Shown here: positions 25,525 to 36,700 of the stretch, piece after piece | How the letters are laid out: each line of letters starts with the position of its first letter | Position numbering within the stretch: the stretch's first letter is position 1 | Assembly (NCBI GenBank): GCA_965644295.1 | Contig: CBFFRP010000253.1 | Location: 1 to 64,000, forward strand | Length of the DNA stretch: 64,000 nucleotides | Source: Paraphysomonas bandaiensis | Lineage: Eukaryota; Chrysophyceae | Direction of reading: 5' to 3' | Program-made: the position numbers and the translations under genes | Notes under the pieces: model-generated | What the model saw: only the letters and a program-made list of their open reading frames with translations | What the model was told of the DNA's origin: nothing | The model's database searches: none

Positions 25525-28050
25525 TTACTTTTTCTTGTAATAGTATGCCCCAAACACAGCAATGGCAATGCACGCTAGGATTACAAAGGGTACTGTGACA
25601 CCAATCACAACAGCTTCGTCATCATCATCATCGCTCCCGCCGCCCTTGGTGTCGGTGGGCACAGAGGGAGCAGCAGTCGGAACAGACGGCGCATCAGTTG
25701 GGTGAAGTGAAGGAGCGGTGGGAAAAACAGTTGGCGCTGGAGTAGGAGGAGGAATGTCGCAGCGTGTGTTGAGCCCAAGCAGCTGCACGGTACCCTTGTA
25801 GTTAACTTCCGATGCGTAACTCCAGGCGTTGGCCATACAAATCCCATAGTAGCCCTCTCCTTCAATACCGTACTGGGTGACATTCTCCAGGGCAGTGTAC
25901 AGCCCTTCGTCTACAGACCTCCATGAGCTTGGCCACTCACCCGCATACTGCACACCAGGTATGTAGTAGTTGAAGCCTCCCACCTGCACACCTGAGGACT
26001 GGGTACTGTAGTACACAAGCAGTGCCATATCGTAGGCCCATTCCCCAGTCTCAGACCCCGAAAAGTACAGTGATATGTCGATCATATCCAGTGAAGCATT
26101 GGCCGCGAAAGAAAGACACTTCATCTCTTTGCCTGCGAGGCTAAGATCGTAGCTAAGCTCCACCGGCTCGTCGCACTCAGATGTGAGAGCCCAAGGCGTT
26201 GCAGTAGGGGCGTGGGACAGAGATGGTGCAGAGGTGGGATCAAAGGACGGGGCTGCGGAGGGAGGGAAAGATGAGGAGGGTGCGGGAGTCGCTTTTATTG
26301 TGGGCAGAATAGAGGGTGCCGGGGAGATTGTAGGGGCTGCAGTTGGCAATTCAGAGGGAGTCGCTGTCGGAGGAGTGCCTGTGGTCATCAATGACGGGGA
26401 AAATTTCAGAGATCCAGTGTAATCAACAAGGAACCCCCCCGATGCAGTCGTATAGCCATTTCCGACACACACACTCCACTGTGTCGCATTGAACTGAGCA
26501 CGAGACACAACAGCCGTGTAGTTGTACCACCCCTCTAGATGAGAATTCCATGAAGTTGGCCACTTGTCAATAACACCACACTCAGGATAGTTATAGTTCC
26601 ATCCGCCATACTGTAAACACTGAATCATCTCGCCCTCTTCAGTGAGCTCTTTAACGACAAGAAACATATCAGCAGCAAATGTTGCAGTCGATTTTGTTCC
26701 GCCATCAAAATACAGTGTAGTATTAATTATAGTTAAGTTGCCGGTAGCTAATAGACTGGAGCACTCTGATTCACCTAAAACAAACATATAAGTTAACTGG
26801 ACTATAAACAATAATAAGAGGAACAAGAATATGTACTTATAATATGATAGCAAATAAATATCAAGAGCTATAAGTATGATAAGAGGGTTATGTGTGTGAT
26901 AAGAGGGTTATATGTGTGATGAGAGGGTTATGTCTGTGATAAGAGGGTTATAGGTGTGAAAAGAGGGTTATGTGTGTGATAAGAGGGTTATGATGAGAGG
27001 GTTGTGATGACAGGGTAATGTGTGATAAGGGGGTTATGTGTGTGATAAGAGGGTTATGTGTGTGATGATAGGGTTATGTGTGTGATGATAGGGTTATGTG
27101 GAGGGTTATGATGATAGGGTTGTGTGGAGGGTTATGCCGAGGTTATGATGAGAGGGTTATGAGTATGATGAGAGGGTTAAGTGTGTGATGAGGGTTATGA
27201 TGACAGGGTTATGTGGAGGGTTATGATGAGAGGGCTGTGTGGAGGGTTATGAATATGATGAGAGGGTTAAGTGTGTGATGAGGGTTATGATGACAGGGTT
27301 ATGTGGAGGGTTATGATGAGAGGGCTGTGTGGAGGGTTATGAATATGATGAGAGGGTTAAGTGTGTGATGAGGGTAATGATGAGAGGGCTGTGTGGAGGG
27401 TAATGATGAGAGGGCTGTGTGGAGGGTTATCATGAGAGGGTTGTGTGGAGGGTTATGATGAGAGGGTTGTGTGTGTGATGAGAGGGTTGTGTGGAGGGTT
27501 ATGATGAGAGGGTTGTGTGTGTGATGAGAGGGTTGTGTGGAGGGTTATGATGAGAGGGTTGTGTGTGTGATGAGAGGGTTGTGTGGAGGGTTATGATGAG
27601 AGGGTTGTGTGTGTGATGAGAGGGTTGTTTGGAGGGTTGTGTGGAGGGTTATGATGAGAGGGTTGTGTGTGTGATGAGGGTTATCATGAGAGGGTTGTTT
27701 GGAGGGTTATGATGAGAGGGTTGTGTGTGTGATGAGAGGGTTGTGTGGAGGGTTATGATGAGAGGGTTGTGTGTGTGATGAGAGGGTTGTTTGGAGGGTT
27801 ATGATGAGAGGGTTGTGTGTGTGATGAGAGGGTTGTTTGGAGGGTTATGATGAGAGGGTTGTGTGTGTGATGAGAGGGTTGTTTGGAGGGTTGTGTGGAG
27901 GGTTATGATGAGAGGGTTGTGTGTATACGTACCTCCAGCTACTTGTACGGAGTATTTCATAGCCGCTGGCTCTCCCTCATTAGATGTCTGATAGATACGA
28001 CCATGCACCGCATATGCGGTGAGAAGTAAAACACATGCAGTGATATGCAT
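25525..28050 (-). CDS. secreted/type I membrane protein with two repeated extracellular domains
   Basis: Exon 1 is 28050-27933 and exon 2 is 26774-25525, in phase, giving 455 aa. Residues 1-17 form a signal peptide (ACVLLLTAYAVHG). Two related domains follow. The first has CLQYGGWNYNYP, KWPTSWNSHLEGWY and WSVCVGNGYTTASG. The second has VQVGGFNYYIPG, EWPSSWRSVDEGLY and YYGICMANAWSYAS. A Pro/Ser/Thr/Ala linker separates them, and a second such stalk follows the second domain. Then come GGGSDDDDDE, one transmembrane helix (VTVPFVILACIAIAVFGAY) and a short YYKKK tail. The paired W-P-S-W and C-x-G/A-N motifs suggest internal duplication of a beta-rich module. I do not recognise the family. The single intron is a 1.16-kb minisatellite. 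Confidence 0.8.
26875..27925. repeat. GAGGGTTATG-type minisatellite filling an intron
   Basis: On the plus strand AGAGGGTTATG/AGAGGGTTGTG cores alternate with (TG)n, TGATGA and TGGAGGG spacers over about 1.05 kb. Higher-order units recur, for example GGAGGGTTATGATGAGAGGG every 45-50 bp from about 27430. It lies wholly within the intron 26775-27932 of the minus-strand membrane-protein gene, so the transcript carries the C-rich complement. The motif only superficially resembles TTAGGG telomeric repeats. Confidence 0.95.
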
Positions 28051-28196
28051 TGCAGCTTGTTTTAATAGTGTCTGATGATTGAGATATACGGCAACTTATT
28101 GATAGAGACTGTGATGCTGAAGTGGGAAAATACTAGTTTAGTTTTAGTATGAAAATGCTCAATTTTTAGTGAAAAGTCTCTGATTTTTTGCTATAA

Positions 28197-28430
28197 TCAG
28201 CCTATTTTTGGTAGAAAGTTGGTTTTTGATAGTGAACATCTGTTTGATAGGAAGTTGTTTTTGTATCTTCTCTTCAGGCCATTTATCGAAACCTCTACAA
28301 GATACTCCCCCTGAAGAAGTGCGTAGAACTGGAGATGAATATCATAGAAAGAAGTGGAAGTGAAAACCCTTAAAGATATTAAAAAGCGTCCACTGTCATA
28401 TATCTCTACTGTGTATGTAGTACGCAGCAA
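28197..28430 (-). other. possible isolated coding exon or small ORF
   Basis: A 77-codon frame contains a beta-strand-like segment (SGRFLISLRVFTSTSFYDIH, then LLQGEYLVEVSINGL). This resembles the core of filamin/immunoglobulin-like modules. It lies upstream of, and on the same strand as, the secreted two-domain gene, whose own signal peptide starts at 28050. No convincing splice partners were found, so it may be an exon of an untraced gene, a relic or chance. Confidence 0.25.
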
Positions 28431-28585
28431 AAGGAATGAAGTAAGTTGAAGAATAAAATGAAGTGAGTTGAAGTATAAGAAAGTGAGTTAGTGAATTCTT
28501 TAGAAGAACTTCATTCTACGAATATCAGTGTATTCATACAACTATATGAAGATATCATACTTACCATCTAAGTGCTTACTCTTAA

Positions 28586-28856
28586 GAGGATAGAGATATG
28601 CTCATGTAATTGATGGTAATGAGGGTGTGGGAGGATAGAGATATGCTCATGTAATTGATGGTAATGAGGGTGTGGGAGGATAGAGATATGCTCATGTAAT
28701 TGATGGTAATGAGGGTGTGGGAGGATAGAGATATGCTCATGTAATTGATGGTAATGAGGGTGTGGGAGGATAGAGATATGCTCATGTAATTGATGGTAAT
28801 GAGGGTGTGGGAGGATAGAGATATGCTCATGTAATTGATGGTAATGAGGTTGTGGA
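28586..28856. repeat. 45-bp tandem repeat, six units
   Basis: The unit begins GGATAGAGATATGCTCATGT and ends GAGGGTGTGGGA. Six nearly identical copies stand in a row; the last diverges at its end (GAGGTTGTGG). Because 45 is a multiple of three the minus strand shows a repetitive ORF, which I do not regard as a gene. Confidence 0.95.
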
Positions 28857-28859
28857 TGG

Positions 28860-30443
28860 CTCCTGTAGAAGGGCTTTTTATTAATCTCATATGACCGTAA
28901 TGTTCTTCTAAGTAGAGTGTGTATGTATGTATGCTGCTATTATACATAACTCAAACACATTGTAATACACATACATGACCTCAGAGGAGAAAGTAGATGA
29001 TGATGATGATATCCGTTACATATGCTGGTAGCAGTACTGTGATGCACAGTGTTCGTTTATCAGTGCAGTGAGATGTTTGCTATGTAGAACAATCAACACC
29101 CTCAGTTTGTACGGTCATAAACAGTACCACCTCCGCCTTCAGGAGACCGAAAACGTTTCGTACCCCACTAATATGACCTGCATTAGAACTGCATACTGGT
29201 CGATTTGCTGGATGTTGATATTTGTCTCCAAGGAAGTTCGTGCCAACGGTTTGAATCAAATTTTAGTCGACTGCAACTGTACTTCCACTTACATGCCCTC
29301 GAGCTTTACCACTCCATTGCATTCAGATAACCACTGACCTCTCTGTCATGGAAAACTTGTTCATTGTTAACTACGACTTTCCTTATTCATAGAATCAGTA
29401 CCTCGACCGGAACGGCAAGAGAATCAAAGAATCAAGGGACTCGTAGTTTCATTTGTTTCTTGTCCAAACGACGAAAATATTATTCGAAGTGTTGAAGAGA
29501 AGTTCTCTGTCCTCATTTTGTAATGCCAGCAGTGCTCCCTCCTTCATGTTGGAAGCCTTATATATAGTGTAAGCTTGTAGGGTAGCTCTCTATAAAGACT
29601 TGGAATAAGATTTTGATATCACAGTGGCTGTTCCATTATAATAGCAATTCCCATGTGGCGTTATGGGAATAGGTCTTTATTTATACAAACAACTAATTGA
29701 AATCTATGTCTTACAATGTAATTACGTTACTATCAGCCTTAAATTAAGTATGACTTGTATTATTTTATACCATAGTCATAGTGACATTTAAGTCATTGCT
29801 GCGCGCTGCGCGATATATTTGTTAGATAATATTCTCCTTTAGCCATTTTTTGCTGTATTAGCTAGCACTATATTTAGTTTACAAGAGCCACTGTTCACTC
29901 ATGATTATTCAGCTGGGTGAGAATAAATCAGAGATGCTTGCCATTGCCGCTGTAAGAAAAGTATTATATATTTATATATATAGTACAAGGAGGATCTACA
30001 CTTAGTTACCATGATGACCGTTGCTCAGACAACTCGACTTACAATTTACTACCAGTTTACCAGTAGATTAGTGTGAATTTGAAATGACAGTAAAAATAGG
30101 CGTATAAATATAAATTGGTATTGTATATTTTGAATTACTTCTTTCATTTATTGTACTGTACTTCTACATCTACGGGTTATCGTTACAAGCCATACCACAG
30201 CAGGTCTGCGATATTTTCACGCAGGATGGACCTCTGGTTTGCACGGTCCAATTTACGAAAAAAATTGCAGTTCATTGAGTTCCTGATACGGCCACCTAAA
30301 CGAATGCAAGAAAAAGGCACAAAACAGTATAGTAATATCATACAACGATAAAAGTTATGATATCGATTTAGTAAAAACATGAATCCCATCATTCATCTGA
30401 GGATGCGCAGGCCGCTACCTACAACCACGATAGTGTGCACGAG
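28860..30443. other. intergenic, no supported gene
   Basis: Open frames at 29068-29337 and 30115-30351 lack recognisable motifs and sit in AT-rich, stop-rich sequence. A small perfect hairpin (ATTCCCAT...ATGGGAAT) lies near 29649-29671. Confidence 0.35.
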
Positions 30444-32439
30444 CTAGCGGGCGGCGAGATACTTGCATAACTCAGACCGAATCATATCTTCTCCAGGCAT
30501 TGGTTTTTTCCAAACTGCATCTGCTCCGGCTTCCAAGAAAGAGGTAGCATACTTCTTAGCATTTGCACTGCACCCAATTATGATCGTGTTGTTCGGAACA
30601 GACCGATTGCCTCTCAATATCTTCACAACCTACAAAGAGACGACGCAGAAGAACACATAGTCACGTTTTGAATGAAAAGACTATACTGTAGTGTCTGTGA
30701 ACTCACCTCGTGACCGAGAAGATATCCTCCCGTGCTCTGCAGGTTTTCATCCACGAATATCACATCAAATGTTTCTTTCGAGCTTATCAAGCGCTGGATC
30801 GCCTCCTCCCCATTTCCAGCCTCGCTAACAACCCATGCCCCAGCCGCGACGTCTGCGGCTATCTCTCCTTCCATAATATCCATGGACACTGGACAAGGTA
30901 TATCTCCATGCAAACTGTTGGATAAAGAGCCTCCTCCACTGCCACAGTTGCCACTATGTCGACGCGTGGGCGATGAGGCTCCGCTGTTGGCCTCACTACC
31001 AGCATGAGAGCCACCGCTAGGTCTTTGCTTATTGAGCCTTTTTGCCATCATCTTGCGCTGAAAGGTGCTGTCTTCTATTACCAATATGCGCAGTCCTTTC
31101 ATAAAGCTCGTCGCCTTTGACACCACCTCTGATAACCCTCCTTGAGAAACCACATTACATTCCGGGGTAGCATCTACAGACTCTGATCTCATTCGCGTTA
31201 TGGTAAAGTGCGTACCATCCTCGCCGTGAATGTCTCCTGACGACCCAGTCGGGGAGGTGCTCATAAATGACCCTGAAGGGCTAGAGTGAATGGAAGAAGA
31301 TGGCGAGTGGCGCGTCGCTCTCCTATGCTGCACATCCGACTCTGACACAAACCTACAGTCGACATCGTCCGGCATGTCTGACTCTACCACACCGAGTAGG
31401 GCTGGAATCGAACCAGAGGGACGACGTCCAGCAGATGGGCGCTTCCTCATGTGTGCTTTCTTCCTGGGGCGATATATATACACCCCGTTATCTGCCACTA
31501 TATCTTCCTCGATACCTTCAGATAAAGTGCTCACAGTAAGACTCTTCTTCAGTTCATCAGCGTTGCGCAGTAGAGCGAGAACAGTCGCAACATATGCCCG
31601 AAAGCTCGGGGCGTCTGCTGAATTGAGTCCAGCGGCTGATATTTCCCCATGTCTGATGCGATCCCAGAAGTCTGCACCTAAAAACTTCTTCTTCATCTGT
31701 ATAACCCCGCACATGTTACTATAACTGTTTTCACATGCACACGAGTTTAGGTACCTGATGCTGCACGACCTCCAATGGCCACAGAGCGTGTTTATGCTTA
31801 CGAACATAGAACTGGGTCACAGCGGAGGTAGGGTACAGCTCTTCTCCATCTGGCGAAAGCTCTGATCCTTGCTCAAGTCTGGAGGATGCGTAAAGCTGAA
31901 TCTCCTGCATGCTTTCCCCTACCAGTCGCTCCCCACCAACAGATGAGAACACAGTTCGCAGCAGTAGCTCAAGACTGGAGAGGCTGATAGTCTCGCAGTT
32001 ATCCGGTTCAGAGTATATGTCGATCACAAACCGCACAAAATCGTTCGGATCAGATAGACAGATAGCAGCAAATACGCTGGATACACACATGAGACAGGTG
32101 AACTTGTATTGTCATGAGAACAACATATGTATTACCAGGACAAGTGGTGTGGGAAACTAACGGAGAGATCATTATCAGGCCGATTCAGATAGTGCTCCAA
32201 AATAAAGTGAAAAAAGTTCCGATGCTGACTGTTTCCGGCCGAATCTTGATAAAATAATATATTTACAAGCTCCTCAGTATCGATCTGCTGCTGGTCCTTT
32301 CTAGATCCCTATAAGATCATATATATATCAGTATAGAGTTCGATAAGACATACATATATAACTATACCAGCAGTGAATGTACTTCATGGAGTATAGTGTT
32401 AATCCCGTTAATAACATCCACTAACACAGCAGTACTCAT
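30444..32439 (-). CDS. response-regulator receiver protein with EF-hand-like N-terminal region
   Basis: Five exons in phase: 32439-32368, 32308-32162, 32102-31755, 31696-30707, 30629-30444, giving 580 aa. The N-terminal 190 residues resemble a degenerate EF-hand/calcineurin-B-like module (DPNDFVRFVIDIYSEPDN, then ISLSSLELLLRTVF). They end in HKHALWPLEVVQHQ and KKKFLGADFW, like the C-terminal tail of EF-hand proteins seen in lower eukaryotes. A Ser-rich linker follows. The C-terminal receiver domain (391-580) keeps the acidic pair (LVIEDS, 397-398), the phospho-acceptor Asp (VIFVDEN, 505), Ser 540 (IIIGCSAN) and Lys 560/561 (WKKPM), so phosphorylation looks possible. About 60 residues rich in Ser and Gly are inserted after the first helix. 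No kinase or HPt partner is nearby. The EF-hand reading is tentative. Confidence 0.82.
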
Positions 32440-33705
32440 CCTCACACAACACCTGTATATATATGTATGTATAGAGGGGTGTATGTATGTGTAGAGGGGT
32501 GTATGTATGTATAGAGGGGTGTCGAATAGATGATATGTAGTGTATTATATGATATTCATAGGAGTGATATGTATATATGACTGACAGGAGATGAAGAGAT
32601 AGTTAGAGGCCTATAGAGGTCACAGGAATGAATGGGATATGCAGGAGATAAGAATCAGATAGAGGGATAAGGTCAGATAGATATCTAGATGCAGATAAGT
32701 GTGTATATGATAGTATGGTATGTCTATGGAATTAAGAAGAAGTCTGATTGAGGTTATATATGGAAATATCTGTAAAGAGAGTGAGACGTACGCATAGATA
32801 TGTATATATGAGTGAGTGATGTCACTATGATTTTCTTTTTCTACTTCTGGACTTCTGTTTTCTATATGAAGATTCCCATATGATAGATATGTATACAGTA
32901 CTGTATATGTATGTACGTACGAGGGTGGATCTACAGGGGAATAATTATCGAGATTTTCCCTTATCATTTTTTGATGTTGATTACTCACGAGCAGCAGGTA
33001 TGTTGGAACGGAATTTTCGAATAATATATATATGAAATTAGGAATAATTTTAGTGATGTTTATATGAGATGGAGGAGAGTTGGAAAGGTTTAATAAGTGA
33101 GATTATGACATTGTGTAAGGTGTATTGAGTGGTAGATGGAGAGATATACTTTAACAGGCAAGTGAGCCTAGCTATCGGAAGTCGCCATCAGCAATCCGTT
33201 AAGTGAGTTTATAGCTGTATTCCGCATACAGCTGTATACAATCTAGAATACAATACATATGTGTACTTTCAACTGCCAAAATATTATAGACGTTGACTAC
33301 ACATACTACAACGTATACCACATACATACATCGCCTATGAGTATACAGCAGTGTACACCAAAGAATACACCCGTATAGAGAGTATGAAGGAAGTCAATGT
33401 ATGAAGTGTACTGTACTCTGTGTCCATATATGTATATATATGTATGGTATAGCCAGCAGCAGTAGGTCTGTATATATGATACAGGCATGTACAGTAGTGT
33501 ACATGACTATGCTATCCTCTAGATGTTCAAGTCAGTGGAATATATACGTCTATTTCCATATGTAAGCACACTCCTCCTCACTCTCTCACTATACACCCCA
33601 ATACAATCAAATATTAATCAGATACATACCTACATTATCTCCACAATAATCCTCATATCATAGATCAGTAACATCATTCATTCATCGCCTCAATCATCTG
33701 TTTAT
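32440..33705. promoter_or_regulatory. shared divergent upstream region with TGTATGTATG repeats
   Basis: The intergenic DNA between the start codons of the receiver gene (-) and NIPBL (+) holds short TGTATGTA/TATAGAGGGGTG repeats at 32459-32522 and AT-rich sequence. No coding blocks were found. Promoter function is inferred from position only. Confidence 0.45.
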
Positions 33706-36700
33706 ATGAGCACTATGGCGATCTCTATTCATGAGTTAATATCGAATTATGTAGAGGTTATTATCAATATCTAACTATGAAATCACTCATATTTTCATCA
33801 GAATGATGATCTCAATAGTCCCCCTCGACTTCACTCTGATCAGTTAAGTGATATACGAGATATCATCCAATCAGATTCAGGTATATACATACATACATAT
33901 ATAGAGAGAGACTGATAGTCAGTCATATCATTCATACAGATAATATCTTAAATGATAACTTCATTGAGACACTCGCAACTCTCTTATCTGGAGAAATATT
34001 ATCTGCATCTATAGAAGCGAAGGCTATGAGTATTGCCACTGCTTATTCTAGTTGGAAGAGCTCAGATAACTCCAATGAGGGCACTGTCACTGACAGAATC
34101 GAACACTGCATTCAGGTCATCACCTTATAACACTATCTTTGAACACTGGTGACTATGTTATGAACATAGGCATGCGTGTGTATCTCTCTGTTACTGGCAC
34201 GGGAAGCCCGACGAGGGTCTCTTTTATGTTCCACTTTATTTTCAGAGGAGTGCTTGGAACAGTGCATCGTGGCCGTCACCAAGTGCCTGACTAGTAACTT
34301 CAGTGTAGTTTCTTCTACCACGGCTATGTCACCGGTCAAAGGACGAAAGAGGAAACAAGAAACTCTCGAAGTTGTTAATACTGAGGCCGGAGAAGAAGAG
34401 GATGACAAGACACAAGTCCCGAAGAAAGTGATGACTGATGCTGTGAGTAACCCTTTCTATTTCTTCTTCCTAGCTGATATTTGACAGATCCGACGACTAT
34501 TTCCTCTGATGCATTGCTTCGTATGGTCTCTGCGAACCGCGCTGTGTTCTCACCGGCAGACAGATAGAGTCTGCGTATGTCTCTGTGAACTTGGCTTTTC
34601 TCTTCTCAGAAGCAATCTGTATGACCCAAGTAGTAATACCGCTGGGAGTAAGAAACGGTCCGAGCCCCACAGCCTTTTAGTATCTGGATCAGGTCTCGCT
34701 GAAGGCGGCATCGCTGTTCTCTGCGATGTCTTTCGACACTCAACTACCCAACGCCCGATGCTTATGCAGGAGGTGTATTCCTTTCTCCGTCTGGTGTATA
34801 CCTCACCTAAGAGTTACCCACGAGTGATAACTCTCCCCCTTCATTTGAGCTCTCACGGAGGAGGGATGTTTAAGTATGTTAAGCGTTGCAAAGTAACTGC
34901 TGCGGGTGCACTGGTAGTGTGCTTAGTGCAGTGTGTGGTGGGCGGAGATGAGGACTTGGTACTTCCTGTGATGCCAGAGGACGGATTGGGGATTGATGGT
35001 CGGCAAGCACTGCTAAAGGATATATACACTAGATACATGAAAGACCCGAACGCAGTTGCGAACACGGTTATGTCCGGTATGCTTACGGTAATTCGATGCT
35101 ATAATTCCTTTTGCGGCGTGTTACAACTGTCTTGTCTGCAGAGGTGTCGTCACCGCGAGACAGGGTCTGACTACAGGGAGGCTCTCAATCAGCTCGTTGC
35201 CGAAGTACTCGAGTGCCATGTACACCAGCACTCTCCAGGGGCTACTATATTACTTTCCGCATTTTTGCGGCGATGCACGGCAGATATCTCATCGTTAACA
35301 TCCTCCTCGCCAACGAACACAGCTGACACGAAAAGCGACACCTCCTTCGTAAATTTCCTAGTGGATGTGATGGGGGGACTTGGGGCGAGGGTGCGAGAAA
35401 TCGAAGTAGTGGCTAAAAGAGAGGCGGATGCAGCGAGATGTGCAGTAGTTCCAACAGGTAGCATATCACGAGGTGTATTAAATGCATTTTACTGTAGATC
35501 TCATGCTGTACCTATCACAGGAATCAGCACAGCACTATCCAAACAGTATGAAACTCTTTGTCCCATAGTGGACAGGATACAGTTGCATACACAAGAGAGT
35601 TCCAACACAACTACAGAATCTCCTAGTGGTAAAAGCAATAAGAAACGCAAGCAGAGCAAGGGAAAATGCAAGAAGCAGCACACTGTGCCATTGCAGCCTT
35701 TGTCCGTTTCAGCTGTGCGTGACGTTCTATCCTTATATCGGGACCTGGCTGGATCCGCTCTGGATCTCCTATGTGACGGTGCCGTAGACCCAGAAATAGC
35801 ACACTCCAATAGCTGTGAGGGTCCTCCGAATGGCATTGCTCGGAGTCTCTCGGCTACTATAGTCGATAATTCTCCTCTTGTCCTTACTTCTCCCGCCCTC
35901 TCTGCTCCCCCTTCCACACCTAGGACAACTACGCCAGCGGTCAACTTTCCGCAGAACCCACTCCCTGTGACCCAGTCTATTGCGCTACCATCTTTTGCAA
36001 CATTACTTTCTGAGGCAGGAGCACCAGAGGATGTGAAGAATAGGTGTGTTTATTTGATTTCTAAGATCTATTGTCATGGCATCATTCAGTTTGGAGTCCT
36101 ACGTGTCGGTCATGGATCTCTACAATTGGTGTCTAATTGATGGGATGGTAGTGCTAGCTGGTGAAGACTCATCTAGTGCCATCAACCCGTTCCTTTACGG
36201 TGCCGCTGAACTTTTGACTGTTATGTGGATGATGTAAGACTGACTGAACTCGTGTACAGCTTCAGTAACGTGTATTCAGGGACACTGTTAATCGTGACAA
36301 CATTGCGGTGGGGGAACTGGCATTGGGAATATTGCGGTACTTATCAGGCACCCGTAGAGGTACCAATACAGCTTCGTCTTTGTCGTCGATACTCTCACTT
36401 GCTGTGGGGCGTGGGGATGGTGCTGGTGGGGACACTATATATACTCCCGAATGGGGAATGGTTAGCTATAGGGCCGTGCTATTCGAGGACCGATGCTTGA
36501 GCAAAGATTTCAGCCTTGTCCTGCGCTTGCTGCTTTTACTTTTCTCCCAGCCGTCACCACTGGTAAGGTCCAGAGTGGTGCGAGCACTGGCCTGTCTCGT
36601 GGCTGCGGACCCCTCTCTTCTCTCTTCGCCAGAGCTACAGGAGTGTGTCATAGAACGCTTCAACGATGTTTCCATATCAGTGCGGGAGGAGACGGTGAAA

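Noticed and set aside
26875-27925. Interstitial telomere sequence (GGGTTA-like)
   Set aside because: The repeat is GAGGGTT(A/G)TG with variable TG spacers and never settles into TTAGGG hexamers. It lies within an intron.
28582-28947. 121-aa minus-strand frame with SISLSSHTLITIN repeats
   Set aside because: The 45-bp repeat length is a multiple of three, which keeps the frame open. No flanking coding sequence or splice context supports a gene.
29068-29337. 89-aa plus-strand frame
   Set aside because: No motif, no consistent splice neighbours and composition like the surrounding intergenic DNA.
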